From positions 1 through 64,000 of the forward strand of contig JNEU01000825.1 in NCBI GenBank assembly GCA_000697475.1: 64,000 bases of DNA, in the 5' to 3' direction. This document shows, piece after piece, positions 1 through 11,457 of this stretch. Position 1 is the first letter of the stretch. Each line of letters starts with the position of its first letter. The translations under genes and the position numbers were made by a program. The notes beneath the pieces were generated by a model that worked only from the letters and a program-made list of their open reading frames with translations, had not been told where the DNA came from and ran no database searches. The DNA is from Lichtheimia corymbifera B2541 (Eukaryota; Mucoromycota; Mucoromycetes; Mucorales; Lichtheimiaceae).

Positions 1-2
1 AG

Positions 3-218
3 AAGTTGCACAGCATGAATGGTGAAGCATACAAGTCCTGGGTGCACACCGATCGTTTACGTCCCATTCATATCAACAAGGCCGATGGTAATCCTGACAC
101 ATGGTACGATCCCACTGCTACAAGAGCACGTTGGCGCCAGCTCACAAATGCTGCCAATGCTATTGCTTCTGTGTTGGTCGAGGGCGACCAAGATTTTCGG
201 GAGGGGGTATTGTCGTAG
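3..218 (+). CDS. C-terminal end of a Ty3/gypsy-like retrotransposon pol polyprotein (partial)
   Basis: The frame is open from the left window edge and ends at TAG 216-218, so this is only the last ~71 residues of a longer protein. It contains the pattern G-x2-YKSWVHTDRLRP, which resembles the end of the integrase domain in Ty3/gypsy elements, where a strand of the form Y...VH.DRL(K/R) is usual. The stop codon lies 8 bases inside the LTR that begins at 211, as often seen when pol runs into the 3' LTR. The polypurine tract at 199-207 overlaps the codons just before the stop. Whether the element is intact cannot be judged from this window. The integrase assignment rests on a short motif, but the adjoining polypurine tract and LTR make it strong. 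Confidence 0.75.
   Translation, partial: KLHSMNGEAYKSWVHTDRLRPIHINKADGNPDTWYDPTATRARWRQLTNAANAIASVLVEGDQDFREGVLS
199..207 (+). other. Polypurine tract of the retrotransposon
   Basis: A run GGGAGGGGG sits 3 bases upstream of the LTR start at 211. In LTR retrotransposons such a tract primes plus-strand DNA synthesis, and its position directly 5' of the 3' LTR is diagnostic. Confidence 0.7.
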
Positions 219-450
219 GTCATGTGACCACGTGACCTAGCTTTTGCTCGTTCTTTCTAGAAGCCTTTTCCTTTTGATGCTGGCATTTGCTAGAAGCCCT
301 TTACTAGCACCTTCCACATCATTCATAGAATTATAACATTGAACATATATATATCATGAGTATCCTTAGCAATAAAGATCATCACTTATTACAGCAATAT
401 CAAAAGTATTATCATTGGCCACTGATCTAATCAGCCATACGATAACGACA
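211..450 (+). mobile_element. 3' LTR (240 bp) of a Ty3/gypsy-like retrotransposon
   Basis: The segment starts TGTCGT and ends ACGACA, a perfect 6-bp terminal inverted repeat with the canonical TG...CA ends. It lies directly after a polypurine tract and the pol stop codon. It holds an AT-rich TATA-like stretch (345-354) followed by AATAAA at 371-376, a plausible order for promoter and 3'-processing signals of an LTR. The five bases after the LTR are GGTTG. If this is an intact insertion, the same five bases should precede the 5' LTR, which lies outside the window. Confidence 0.8.
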
Positions 451-732
451 GGTTGGCAGGGAAATTAGCCTAAACCTATGCTAGAGCCTGTGTCTTTTCT
501 TTTGCTGATGGTTATTCCATGTCGTTTGAGGATATTTCGAATGTCAAAATAAGTATTTATGATAGCAATATGCAAAAAGTTACCATATGAGGGGAGATTT
601 GAGAATTTTGGTTTGGCGGGGAAATTAGACTAAACCTATGCTAGAGTCTCTATATTTTCTTTTGCTGGTTGTTATTCCTTGTTGTTTGAAGATATTTAGA
701 ATGTCAGAATAAGTATTTATGATAGCAATATG
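451..732 (+). repeat. Two diverged direct copies of a ~122-bp unit, period 160 bp
   Basis: Copy 1 (451-572) and copy 2 (611-732) align without gaps. By hand I count about 14 mismatches in 122 positions. Both contain AAACCTATGCTAGAG and AAGTATTTATGATAGCAATA. The 38-bp spacer also resembles the sequence after copy 2 (CATATGAGGGGAGAT against CATATGGGGAGGAT), so the true unit is longer with an indel. Copy 1 begins exactly at the LTR boundary, which suggests that the retrotransposon inserted into a pre-existing tandem array. No coding potential was seen. Confidence 0.75.
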
Positions 733-2659
733 TCATATGGGGAGGATTAGAGCGTATACGGAAGATTATATGTTGTGATGATCTTACTCTCTCACAAACG
801 AGCTCTATCGATTGGAAATAGCATCACTGCAGTCCCAGCGGTCTATGTCGTCTTCGTATAAAAGAAAAAGACGTGCACGTAAAGTGGTTATCGATTCTTG
901 ATGTGGTGTTTCGATTTCAAACATTGATTGCATAATTTTGGAAGCCTACTTGCTGCTGTAGTAGATAATCTCGAATGGCCATGTACTATGGCATGAATGA
1001 ATTTAGCTTTTTCATGCATAGAGGTAACCTCATTTTAAATACAAGTAGCATAGACATGAATCACTATGTGCACGTGGCTTTCTCAGACTAGATCATATCC
1101 TTGCCTTATTATTCTAAGAATAGGTAATAAGCGGTTGTGTGCAGAAGTAATTGGGCAACTTCCATTGCTCATTCTAGTCTACTCGAAGGGAAAGGGTGAT
1201 TAATCAAGGTACACGCCCTTAATTGCTTTGGATGATATCCATACATGGTCATACTGCGTATCTCACCCCTTTTATATCATTGGTGTTCCTAATCATTTAT
1301 CCTAGAAGAAATTTCCATGATGGACATGTGCTTGCTTGTTCCTCGCCTTAGGCTGGTTGCTTGATTTATTCGTACACAGCTTTATATTGGATGTGTTCAT
1401 AAGTTGTTATAGAGCAATCACCGCCCAACAGACCCAGTCTAAGGGTTCTACTCGATTTTCAGTCATTTCGTCCCGCTGCATTATCCTATCATGGTACAAA
1501 AGTCGTCAGCTGTGGATTTGATCGAAGATGGCATTTATGTTGACAGCAACTAACTATCTTGTTTGCGTTATTTCACGTTTACAAGCACCACAAGATGCGT
1601 AATCGAGCACCATAAGAAGCGTGTAGCAAGGACAAAGGAGTAGCCACTCATTTCCCATGACATGCTGTAGAGGTTTTACAGCAAGCAATGTCCTTATGTA
1701 ATCATGCAGCTAGGCAGTAACGGTCAAACAGCGGATGATGCTGTACACTCCTTTGAATAATCTTACGGGTCACTTTACAAGGTTCACATGCACATATAAA
1801 CAAGGGTGGTACTTGTCGCCCATCATTTTACTCCTTCCATCGTATGACTCTTTGATTGCTTACACTGCTGTCAAGGTGTGAAGCGTGTGTGTATATCACG
1901 ATTAGCCGTTTTTGTAGCCCTGTCAATTAGAGCTGATCCTTTTTCATTGTCTGCCCTCATTGTCTTGGTTTTCATTGTGCTATATGGCTCTTGTAATGAT
2001 GTAAAATTGGATCAACTATGGTGGTGGCCCTGCCCTTTGTAGTCCGGAGCTGAAAAGCCAAAAACGCCAACCATGCAACCATAACAGCAGCGATATAATA
2101 AAAAGTAGTAGTGGTGGGTGCACGCAATATTCCAAAAATCCGGAAGCACTTTTTTGTACTACACTCTTTTTGGAGCATGACGATCCACTAGATCGTGAAA
2201 TCGAAAGTATGTGGTGGATCGTCAATCAATGCAAACAAGCACATGGCACCATCTCCGTAGGTGTCTCATAATCAGGTAATCATTGCCAAGATGTGGTGTA
2301 ACGGCAAGATGGTGGCAATTGAAATGGGAAACGGCGGTTGGTTGGTTGTGGGGAAATGAGGCGGGTTGTTCAGAGAGAGAGGAAATGTGTTTCAAAAGTG
2401 CAGCATCTCCACGTGGAGTATACGACTACCAGGATCAAGGGGCATATTGTACAACCGATTGATCGACCTTGCTGTTTTAGGTCTTTTGACAATGTTGGGA
2501 AAGGAGCATGTGTGGATAAGGAATAGTTGCTCATTTCGGCTCGGAGGATGCTCTCCCGTAAACATAAATCTTTTTGTTGCTTTTAAATGGACTTTTGGAT
2601 CTCACAGCCTTGTCTCTCTTTTTTTCTGAGCCCATTCTTTCAAGTACCAACATTATCGC
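733..2659. other. Gene-free AT-rich interval
   Basis: No open frame here is long or shows a recognisable domain. The longest (about 60-70 codons at 1336-1521, 1972-2225 and 2366-2629) look random in composition. The last few hundred bases are presumably the promoter of the Zn2Cys6 gene that starts at 2660. Decayed retrotransposon sequence is possible but I could not recognise it. Confidence 0.4.
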
Positions 2660-3621
2660 ATGACCCAATTGTCTACCTTTTCTCAATCTTTTTCGGGCCC
2701 ATGCGACTATAGCAGCAGCAATAATCCATCGCCATGTGTTTACAAGACGCGCCATTGTACGGGTCAAATGCAATGTCAATATTGTATCGCTGCTGCACAA
2801 CAGCACGATTCGTTATTATCGAACCAAAGTAGCAGCAATACTAAACCATGGCGTGTGGCGTTTTTCCCAGAATACCATCAACAACCGCATCACCACCACC
2901 CCTACTATCAACAACAGCGTTATTCATCCAAGCTTGCCTTTTCAAACATTCAGCATGTGCCACGACGTCTTAGTTCTGGATCAGCATGCGAGACGTGTCG
3001 TCGTCGAAAAACCAAATGCGATGGTGGGCAGCCTTGTGCTTATTGTGCCACCAATCGTATCCAATGTATCCATCGGCCTACCAAGAAAAGATCGCACCAT
3101 CATATCAGCAAGCAAACAGCGGTCATGATGGGTTGGTCTGCGGATGATGCAGCCTTAGAAAAGGCAAATCGTCAATCATTGCCAACAGCGATACGTAAGG
3201 ATTATACAATAATGGGTAGCAAGCAAGCAGCACGCATGCTAAAAGAAGAAAAAATAGAACACAAACCGATCGTGAAACAAACCAGTTGTCCATCCTTGAA
3301 GGTCATGCCATGGTCCACAAATACCAGAAACATTTCGCCACCAGCTACCCCACCACCACCTCCTCCAGCTGAGAGCAATATTACTCCAAAGGAGGCAATG
3401 CCTAGCGTAACAGGTAAGGGTGTGGATTAGAAAGAGTGATTTGTATTGTGTTTAACAAACATGTGGTAGATCAATTATCGTGTAGAACATTTGCAGCGGT
3501 AACGACAGCAGCAGTCGACCATCCTTTGAGCTATCCAATCTATCCTCTTGTTCCGACTACTACCCCACCACCATCATTGGCAAGTCCTGTTACTAGCCAC
3601 GGAAGCCCATGCTCTCAATGA
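2660..3621 (+). CDS. Small Zn(2)-C6 fungal-type transcription factor
   Basis: Two exons, 2660-3413 and 3497-3621, joined over an 83-nt intron (GTAAGG...TTTGCAG, phase 1), give 292 residues. The binuclear zinc cluster is at residues 110-136: C110-x2-C113-x6-C120-x5-C126-x2-C129-x6-C136, with the usual RRRKTKCDGG basic stretch, followed by a KKR linker. Such proteins bind DNA as regulators in the nucleus. The N-terminus is rich in Gln, Ser and His and holds an extra Cys group (C33, C39, C42). The C-terminus is Pro/Thr-rich with a PPPPPP run, and no middle-homology region is visible, so the protein is short for the class. The 3' end is the least certain part: a coding-like stretch at 3799-3927 could belong to further exons. 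Target genes are unknown. Confidence 0.8.
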
Positions 3622-4325
3622 TGAACTCATCAATTCTTTTTTCAATCGGCTCATGTCTTTTATGCTTTTATGCTTCCCATCCTTTCTTTTTTTTTGTCTC
3701 TCTCGCCATCCACTCTTTCCTATGAACCTATGTGTATTCTCTCCACTGTATTATGACGCTCCTCTTACGATTGATTAAAGCAATCTATTTCTATCCAGGA
3801 TCGTACAAGGGGTGTTGTGAGGACAAGGTTGTCATTTACCGATGCTTTCCACGAGAATGTTCCATTATTCTTTTATGTTGCATCTCAAAAACAACAGCGG
3901 CAGCGACGTCCATTCCCACGCCATGTGTAGCGGACAAGGCAGTAAAATGCGTAATATGTTTTATCAAAGCAATGATGATGATGATGATCTACTCTAATGT
4001 TGCTGGCCATTGGATCTGCAAGAGATCACACGCGTTCTTGTGAAACCGATATCCCCGCATGTTTACGAATGTGATGATTGGGATACTGGCTTTGTTTGTC
4101 CCATTCCAATTAGCATGGTCTCTTGATTATATTGTTGGGCCAACAACCTTTTTGGGCAATCAAGGGAAAAACATGTCATGTGTCAAGACTTGCCAAAACA
4201 AAACGCCGCGATTTGATCGTGCTCTTTTCCACCACATGCAATCATGAAAACAAGGATATCAAAAACATTTCAGGACCCATTTACGCCATCATGCAGCTGA
4301 TTGAAAAGCTCCTGGTATACGTTTA
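3622..4325. other. Intergenic interval with an unresolved coding-like stretch
   Basis: Between the Zn2Cys6 gene and the convergent AAR2 gene. After an acceptor-like TATCCAG (3793-3799) one frame reads DRTRGVVRTRLSFTDAFHEN and stays open to a TAG at 3928. Its composition looks coding, but I could not link it by good splice sites to either neighbour. A second weak stretch around 4026-4126 reads VLVKPISPHVYECDDWDTGF. These may be extra exons, a small separate gene or decayed sequence. A GAT repeat lies near 3971-3988. Confidence 0.3.
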
Positions 4326-5753
4326 TTACATTTCTACAATTGTAGGTGCATCCTCATCATCCTCTTGTTCACTATCGCTTTCAGGTATTTCCCAATTGAA
4401 CCTCCGTGAAAGAAATTGCTTGAGGTTGTCGAATTTTCCAATCAGGTCTTGGTTGGTAGCAGGGATATGCTCCTTGAGGTTCTAGTAGCCAGGTTGTTCG
4501 TTAGAGAATGTGAAAGAGGGAAGGGGACGAATATACAGCTTACCTTGAGCATCACCGACACAAAGTTGTTTTCCGACAAGATATCTCTGAAAAAGTCCTC
4601 TGGGCATTCATCCAGTTGCACTTGAAGAACGTCTAGAATGGCTCCATGTTAGATCATTTCGCTTCCTTTACACGACGTATACCACCCACCAATAAAATCG
4701 ACAAAGATATCCGGGCGCTTTTCAACGAGATCTTGGCAAGAACAAAAGAGGTGGACAAATTGCTTCCATTGATTGAAACCAGAAAAGTTTTGAGCCATCA
4801 GTAGACACACAAAGGCAAGCTGCATTTCTCCTAGCATGCTGTGATGATCTATCAAACGCCTTGTTACCAAAAGCGTCTACGCAAATCGCTGTCTCTTTTA
4901 CCATCATGATATACGCGTTGAAGCAAGTCGTTGGCCAGCCATGACTTGTCAAGACTCCATCGTGTCACCTCCTGACCTGAAGCACCCTTTGGGAAGGACT
5001 GCCGTAAATCAAATGCCGTGAATTCCATGCCCTCTTCTTTTTCAATGGTTCTTCCCATCCGCTTGTCCTTGACTTGCATGATATCTTGGTCTGGATGGGC
5101 ACTTGGTAAATGGGAGACTTTGCCATTGTTGGGGAGCACGCGTCGAACCAATCCCGGTGTAACGTATCCCGTTAATTTCTGCCATCGCTGATAATAGGTG
5201 GGTGGATCCAATGGATAAGGTCCCATGTTGCGATCAAAATCTCGTATGTCTGCATAATATATGCTTGTCAATAGACATATTCCCCATCATCATCCACTAC
5301 GTCAATACATACTCATCTTGTATCGTTCTACTTGATCAGGATCCATTTCTGTTTCATCGCGAAGATCCTCGGTTTGCGGGTTCCATTCACGTACGAGCAC
5401 CTATCTGACACGTTAATGCATTGACAGATAAAAGCTTTATGCAAAGCATGCTGCATACCTCCTTGGATTCAAAATAACGAAAGAAACCGGTTCGCATGCC
5501 TTGAATACCCTCCCGGCTAATGACTCTATACACAAAGCAAGTGTTAGGAATGGTCGTTTGAAAAAAAAGAGTCGATTGCGCCTTACGAGAAATAAACGAA
5601 ATGGAGACCCGGTGGGATCATTTTGACGCCCTTGAAAAGAGGACCAATAGTCCATGCATTGTAGTCGATGCCAAACTCGAGATTGGGTGGCGCTTCTAAA
5701 AAGAGTAGACATGCACCATGCTCAAAGAGCGCATTCGCTGTTTGCTGATCCAT
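4326..5753 (-). CDS. AAR2: AAR2-family U5 snRNP assembly factor
   Basis: Seven exons (5753-5587, 5525-5459, 5400-5313, 5249-4902, 4848-4690, 4632-4544, 4481-4326) give 357 residues, close to the yeast length of 355. AAR2 family proteins hold Prp8 in the cytoplasmic U5 snRNP until Brr2 replaces them in the nucleus. Family hallmarks seen are FGIDYNAWTIGPLFKGVKMI and PPGLHFVYFS in the N-terminal domain, YPLD...YYQRW in the middle, and GEMQLAFVCLLMAQN with FNQWKQFVHLFCSC in the helical C-terminal domain. The tail is acidic (SDSEQEDDEDA). All introns are GT-AG. The start is the first ATG of the conserved exon. It lies in tandem with, and 381 bp from, the stop of the kinase gene upstream on the same strand. 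Confidence 0.93.
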
Positions 5754-6134
5754 TCGGTTGTTGGGTTGGGTGTAAAAAGCGGAAGGAAAGCAAGAGCAAA
5801 AGAAAAATTAAGCAAGCGCGTCCATTCTGTCGTTTTTCTACTCCCACTATGAGATACTCATACAATTTATATACAACTATCAATAAAATGCTGGCTTTTG
5901 TAACATAAGCACAATCAATGCATGTATGCTCGTTTTCTCGAGTAGGCAGTGAGGGTATCCTGGTTGCCATGGCTGTTGCCAGGTTGAAAGGCCGCCTCGT
6001 TTCCATTTTAGTAACACAAGATTTATGCAATGAACATTGTTTTTTTTTTTACTTTGGTCTAAGATTGAGGATATGTAAACTAATGGTATATATACATTTA
6101 ACGGTATCGGTATAGGGGGTATTATTTATCATCA
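5754..6134. other. Intergenic: AAR2 promoter and kinase 3' flank
   Basis: Tandem minus-strand spacing. No gene is supported. It is AT-rich, with T runs at 6041-6050 that would lie in the kinase 3' flank. No clear TATA box was recognised for AAR2. Confidence 0.4.
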
Positions 6135-8673
6135 TCAAGCGCCCACGGTTTTTGTAGAGGACAAGACGCCACCCACCCATCCAGTGGCCAACTTGTAAAC
6201 CTTTGTCGATCCATTGACACATGAATATCGCAAAGCAACGACACGTTGTTGCTGTTGTTGTTGTTTGGTAGATTGAATAGCAAAGGCTTCGATAGCAAAC
6301 ATGGCAGTTCCATCCTCGGATGATGATGTTGTCATTGGTTGTGTGGAAGAAGAGGATGGTTCAGCGTGTTGTTGACCACTGGCGACACTTGCTGGTGTAG
6401 CTGACGAGTTGATTTGTATCGAGTTGGACCATATCCTTGCTTGTTGTTGATTATGATTGTGGAAATGATTGGACAGCAGGGGTAACGAGAGTCGCTTGAG
6501 CTTGCTGGCCCAACTATTATCACTCAATACGCTACTTGTATGTTCACTTGTACCACCGGATGTCATTTGTGATGATGCACGTCTTGCTTGCTGATGCTGC
6601 TGCTGATGGTGATGGTGTTTTTCCTTGAGCTGACCAGGATCTTCCCGGTAATTACGCAGTGTAAGTACACACAAGAGCCGTGTTTTAGATTCGTGCCGAT
6701 AGGTGATGCCCAATAATTCACATGCAGAACGCACCAACAAGATCAATTCATATTCGTCCTGATGAGGTGTGCTATAATGGGGTTGTGGTGGTATCGGTAT
6801 TGAGGGAGTAGGCACATCATTGGATGCATTGGATGAAACGGCTGTCGTTGATGATACGGCACGTACATTGCATTCAATGGTGTAGTAATTGACCTGATCT
6901 TTGGCAGCCTTTTTGTAAAGATGTGAGAAATGAAGGGCTGATGTGGATCGGCGAATCGTTTGTTTGGTGGATAATACGGGTGTGCTGCTATTGTTGCCAC
7001 GTTTGAACTTTTGAAGAAAATGCTGAACAAGAGGTGGTTTCATGCTGGCATTGGCGACAGGGCGTAAGCGTACTTGATTAATGATGACTCGGATTTCCTT
7101 GTATAAATCAGCACGCATCAATTCCTTTGTCCGTAAACTTTCTTCGAGGCTTGGCGAATGTTGCATAGCGCCGGTAAAATAAATGGATGCATTGATAGGG
7201 TGATACATGACGGTTTTGCGTATAGTAGGCAACATGCCACTGCGCCCACGTTCTTCCATATCACGTAAATATTGACGTCGTAAGCGTTCACGATCCACCC
7301 GCACTCGTGTTGTATCTTCCACCACAGCAGCATCGATTTGATCAAAAGGCGATGGGAGTGCACCATGATTGCTGAGCCACGCATCATCCTCGAGTACTTG
7401 TCGTACGCCCAATCGACGACGCCGGTCCAATGTAAGACATTTGCGGATGGTACGTTGCAAATCGTCACTCAGGTGATCAGGCATCGGGTAGTTGGCACCC
7501 ACCACATCCTTTTTTAGTTCGCCCACAGCTAAATTATATATCCATGAATAAACAATGGAACACGTGAACACTAGCGATAAACTTACTACGTGCATGTCCA
7601 AATGTCTCACTGCCCACTGTCATGCGATACAATAGAATCCCCAGGCACCAGCAATCCACTTCAGGTCCCACATACTTTTGACCAGTGATGATCTCTGGAC
7701 TATAATATAGCATGGAGCCTATACAAAAAGTCAGTAAAGCCATTTGGTCTAATATCAACAATAAAAAAACATACCACAGATCGTCTTTAGTCGCTGCAAT
7801 CCAAACCGATTCCCCAAACCAAAGTCAGCCAATCGTACTTGACCATCCGGCATCAACAAGACATTGGGTGCCTAATAGAAAAGCAACCTTTTAACCATTG
7901 GCATTCCCCCTTTTTCACTTTTTGTCCTACCTTGAGATCGCGGTGCACGACATATTGACTATGGCAATAATCCACGGCAGCGACGATTTGACGAAAAATG
8001 TGGCGTGCTTCATCTTCCTTTAATGCACCTCGAGTATTTGATTGTTGTTGAAGATATTCATCCAAATTGACGCCTCGTACGTATTCCATGACCAGAAATA
8101 ATGAATCAGCTGTTTCGAATGTCTCATACAAGCGTACAACGTTGGGATGATCAAGGGACTCCATGAGTGTAATTTCACGCACCAATCGCGATAGAATTCG
8201 GTACCCATGCAATCGCTTATCAATGATCTGTCAATCCAAAAAGTGAGTATGAACCTCGGCATGTGCAACCATTGTATTACCTTTACAGCATATTTGTCCC
8301 CTGTCTGATAATGCTGAGCAAGCATCACCTTGCTAAATTTGCCATGTCCCAGCTGTTCCAGAAACACATATTCGCCAATCCCATCCAATGCATAATCTGG
8401 GTTAGGTGCGGGTTGTTGTGATGATGATGGCTGGTTGTTGTTGTTGTTGGTGGTGGTAACAGGCACAGGACCAGCAGCAGAAGCAGCTGTTTGTCTGGCT
8501 GAGGATAATGATAACGGATGCCGTTGTTTGGTGCTAGAGTCAACGTCGATACTGGTCCGTGCGGATGCTAGAACGGCGGCAGCTGAACCACTCGTAGTGT
8601 GCATGTCGTCAGTCTTGGTAGTGGATCGCCGCCATTTACTTTTGAATTGATCAGCAACGTGTCGAAGTGGCAT
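6135..8673 (-). CDS. CAMK-like serine/threonine kinase with a probable KA1-type C-terminus
   Basis: Five exons (8673-8281, 8227-7931, 7871-7775, 7718-7587, 7528-6135) give 770 residues. The start is the ATG reading [10 protein letters not shown]; the open frame upstream begins only with TTG. The kinase domain spans about 101-358: glycine loop LGHGKFSKV (109-117), catalytic Lys131 in YAVK, HRDLK (Asp228), DFG at 246-248, and SPE in place of APE. The layout resembles the SNF1/AMPK-related branch of the CAMK group. Near the C-terminus [10 protein letters not shown], a Gln run, then [20 protein letters not shown] fits a kinase-associated KA1 fold of the type that binds acidic membranes or inhibits the kinase. 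A long His/Gln/Ser-rich linker splits this region. The exact ortholog (Kin1, Hsl1/Gin4 or other) cannot be decided by eye. Confidence 0.85.
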
Positions 8674-9413
8674 TGGTGGCGTAATGGGATGGGTGGAAAG
8701 AGAATCGACAAAAGAGTTCAGGAGGTTGTGGTTGTGGTGGTGTTGGTGGCGAAAATGGAAAAAAAGATACCAGTAAACGAGAGCGGCGGTAAATGGGAGG
8801 AAAGGCAAAGATAATGTGAGAGCGTGATGATGTATGCGTATGCGTATGCGTTATGTATATATGTGTGAACGAAGATGTGCGTTTCAATGGTGGAAAGGGA
8901 ATAAAGAAAAAGAGAAACAAATGTTGTGCATCCACCTATAAAAGGAACAACCATCGTCCCTGCCATACCTAGTAAAAAGCATTATCTTGTTTCGCCACTC
9001 TTTACACACACACACACGCACATAAACAGCTAATTGCTTTCAATGTTGAAAAACGTCGGGATTGGGTCACTTGTTTATTGGTGTTTTCAAAATACAAGCA
9101 ACTTGATTATTTAGGGCAAGAGTGAATAGCACGTGGATCATGCAAGCACAGGCTTGTTTGATGCGAGATGTTACTTTTTTACAAAAAAGAGCACGAGGGC
9201 AATAATACGGAGCCCATGGAGAGAAAGAGTATAAGTATAGAAATGGGCCATGATGATAAGGAGATGGAATATTGGTGGGGGGATAATAATGAAAATGAAT
9301 AGACGCATGCGTCTGCAAGCAAGCACAGCTAAAACGTTCTTGTCGTGATCAAAGAGAGAGAGAGAGATCTCCTTTTCTTGTTCTCCTTGCTGTCGATCAT
9401 ATTACTGCACGTA
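8674..9413. other. Intergenic: kinase promoter and ankyrin-gene 3' flank
   Basis: No gene is supported. It contains a short tandem repeat of TGCGTA (about three copies, 8829-8848), a CA run (9006-9020) and an AG run (9355-9367). Frames here are low-complexity pyrimidine or purine readings. Confidence 0.4.
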
Positions 9414-11457
9414 TCAGAAAAAGTCGACCTCGTCTTCTCCACCCACAAAAAGACCTGCAAAACCATTCTTGGCAAATTTGTTCTCGAGATGGCCTTCATT
9501 TTCATTCTCCTCTTCACGACGACGATCCATCTTTTTGCCTGTCAATGCACCGAGTCCCTTTAGATAATCAACAAGACGACGTTGACTGCCAGCTTTAGCC
9601 AAATCAAGTGGTGTCCCCACTTTGCGAGGAACATAGGCATTCACATCGCACCCACACCGTTCCACCAAGAGGGTCACCACCTCCAATCGACCATGACGTG
9701 CAGCCCAATGCAACGGCAATTCGCCTCGATGATCAGGTTGATTGACTGGAATCTGACATGACCGAGCTAGAAACGACACAAGGTCTGTATGACCCGACGC
9801 GCATGCATAATGCAATACGGTTGCACCTGTACATCATCCCATGTGTGAATGCATAGATCACCATGACAACAATCATTATTACCTTGGCTATCTTCTTCCA
9901 AGTTGAGAGCACCTTGGGTGACATTGACGATATACTCGACAACAGCGGCATGACAATGTTCGGCTGCCACATGAAGCGCCGTCTTGTTTTTGATACCAGC
10001 ACCACGCGCAGCTACCAGATCACCACCTGCTTGCACCAGCTTTTGTAATCCAGTCAACCAACCCACTTGAGCAGCCAAATAGCAAGGTGTGACCTTGTCA
10101 TCTTCAACTTCACTCAATGTCATCACATTCGGGTTGGCACCTTGTTGTAACAGCAGATCCAATGATCCAGGTGCCTTGGTCACAATCAATGCATGAATCA
10201 TCCCATATCCATATTTGACAGCATGTGCAGATCCCGATTGCTTGGATGTATTAGGCGATCCCCCTCTCCGTAAAAAGTTGCTATTGTTGTTGTACATGAG
10301 TAAATATATACATATATATTCTTTTTTTTTTCATACCTGATGATCTTTTCTACTGTTGCATCGCTTCCTTTACTCTTGGCAATCGTATCCCATAATCCAT
10401 CAGATCCACCAAATATCAATGGATCCACACGTCGTTGTTGGATAAGAGAGGCACCTGTATACCCATTTGTGGCAGTGCTAGAACGTACAGGTGTCATGGG
10501 TACTGAATGCACCGTATTTGTTGCAGTGGGTGGGTGTAATTCTTGCCATGATTGTTTTTTACGTGCCTTGTCCCCTTCTGCGGATGATGATTCTGATTCT
10601 GAGGATGGTACCGATGATACCGTTGACACTGTTGATTTTGTACCTTGGCTGGCAATAGTATTAGCACCTTCAGTACTTGATGATTGTGTACTATGCACAC
10701 TTGCTGCCGTTGAATTTTGTCGTAATCGATAATAGGGTGGAGGCTGATGAATTTGTGGATATTCCACAACAATTGCATTTCGTGGTGGAGCTTTCATCCG
10801 AGATACGAAGCTTGCTGGTAGTGGGATTGGGCTCTTTGCCATACGTGTCAGCTCAGCTCCATCATAAGGTGGAGAGAAACAATCAGTGATGCTCGTTGGT
10901 TTAGTGGTTGGGGGAGCAGGAATTGTTGAAGAAGATGGTTCTTTTGGTTCTTCTGGAATGGGTTGTGGGCTGGTAGGTGTCAATGGAAATACTGCAACAC
11001 CAGCATGTGGAGGTTGTTGTTGTTGTTGTTCAGATGATGTTCGAGAGTCGATGGATAAACTCCTTTTAGGTCGTTGCTCTTCTTCTTGTTGTCTATGATG
11101 CTCATACTTGCGTTTAAAAAATTGCATCTCCCTCACAGCCTTTTCATATCGACGCTGATGCTCCTGAGATGCATGCCGTAACTCGTCATTTTCATGCTCC
11201 AAAAGCTCGGATCGTTGTTGTAACATGGATACCAGGCGTTCATGGTCAGTCAGTAACCGTTTGATTTCCACTCGCATTGCATGTCGTAGCTCTGTTTGTT
11301 CTACTTGCTGCAGCAAGTCATTTATCATCTCCTTTGGGCTGCGAAAAAGCCTTTCTTCTTTTTCAGGTGGAAGCATGCTCTCATGTCGCTTGGCCATGAT
11401 TGTTGCAGCATCGATGCTTTCCAGTGAGGATGATTCAGATACCGATGTTGGGGTCAT
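9414..11457 (-). CDS. Coiled-coil and ankyrin-repeat protein
   Basis: Three exons (11457-10337, 10280-9883, 9826-9414) give 643 residues. Residues ~30-120 form a charged heptad-rich coiled coil (DLLQQVEQTELRHAMRVEIK and onward). A Ser/Thr/Pro-rich linker follows to about residue 370. The last third carries four or five ankyrin repeats, seen in LLLQQGANPNV, KTALHVAAEHCHAAVVEYIV, HYACASGHTDLVSFLA and GELPLHWAARHGRLEVVTLL. The tail is acidic. Ankyrin repeats bind protein partners; no catalytic domain is present, so it is probably a scaffold or adaptor. The start is the first ATG after an acceptor-like TTTTTACAG, so an upstream non-coding exon is possible. I do not recognise a named ortholog. Confidence 0.82.

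Noticed and set aside
4123..4485. 120-codon frame on the plus strand over the AAR2 3' end
   Set aside because: Overlaps the AAR2 last exon on the other strand; only its first half is outside AAR2 and it has no recognised motif.
8674..8808. N-terminal extension of the kinase (LPFLPFTAALVYWY)
   Set aside because: It begins with TTG, not ATG; the first in-frame ATG is at 8673.
8829..8848. TGCGTA repeats considered as a CRISPR-like or regulatory array
   Set aside because: Only about three 6-bp copies with no spacers, so a simple microsatellite.
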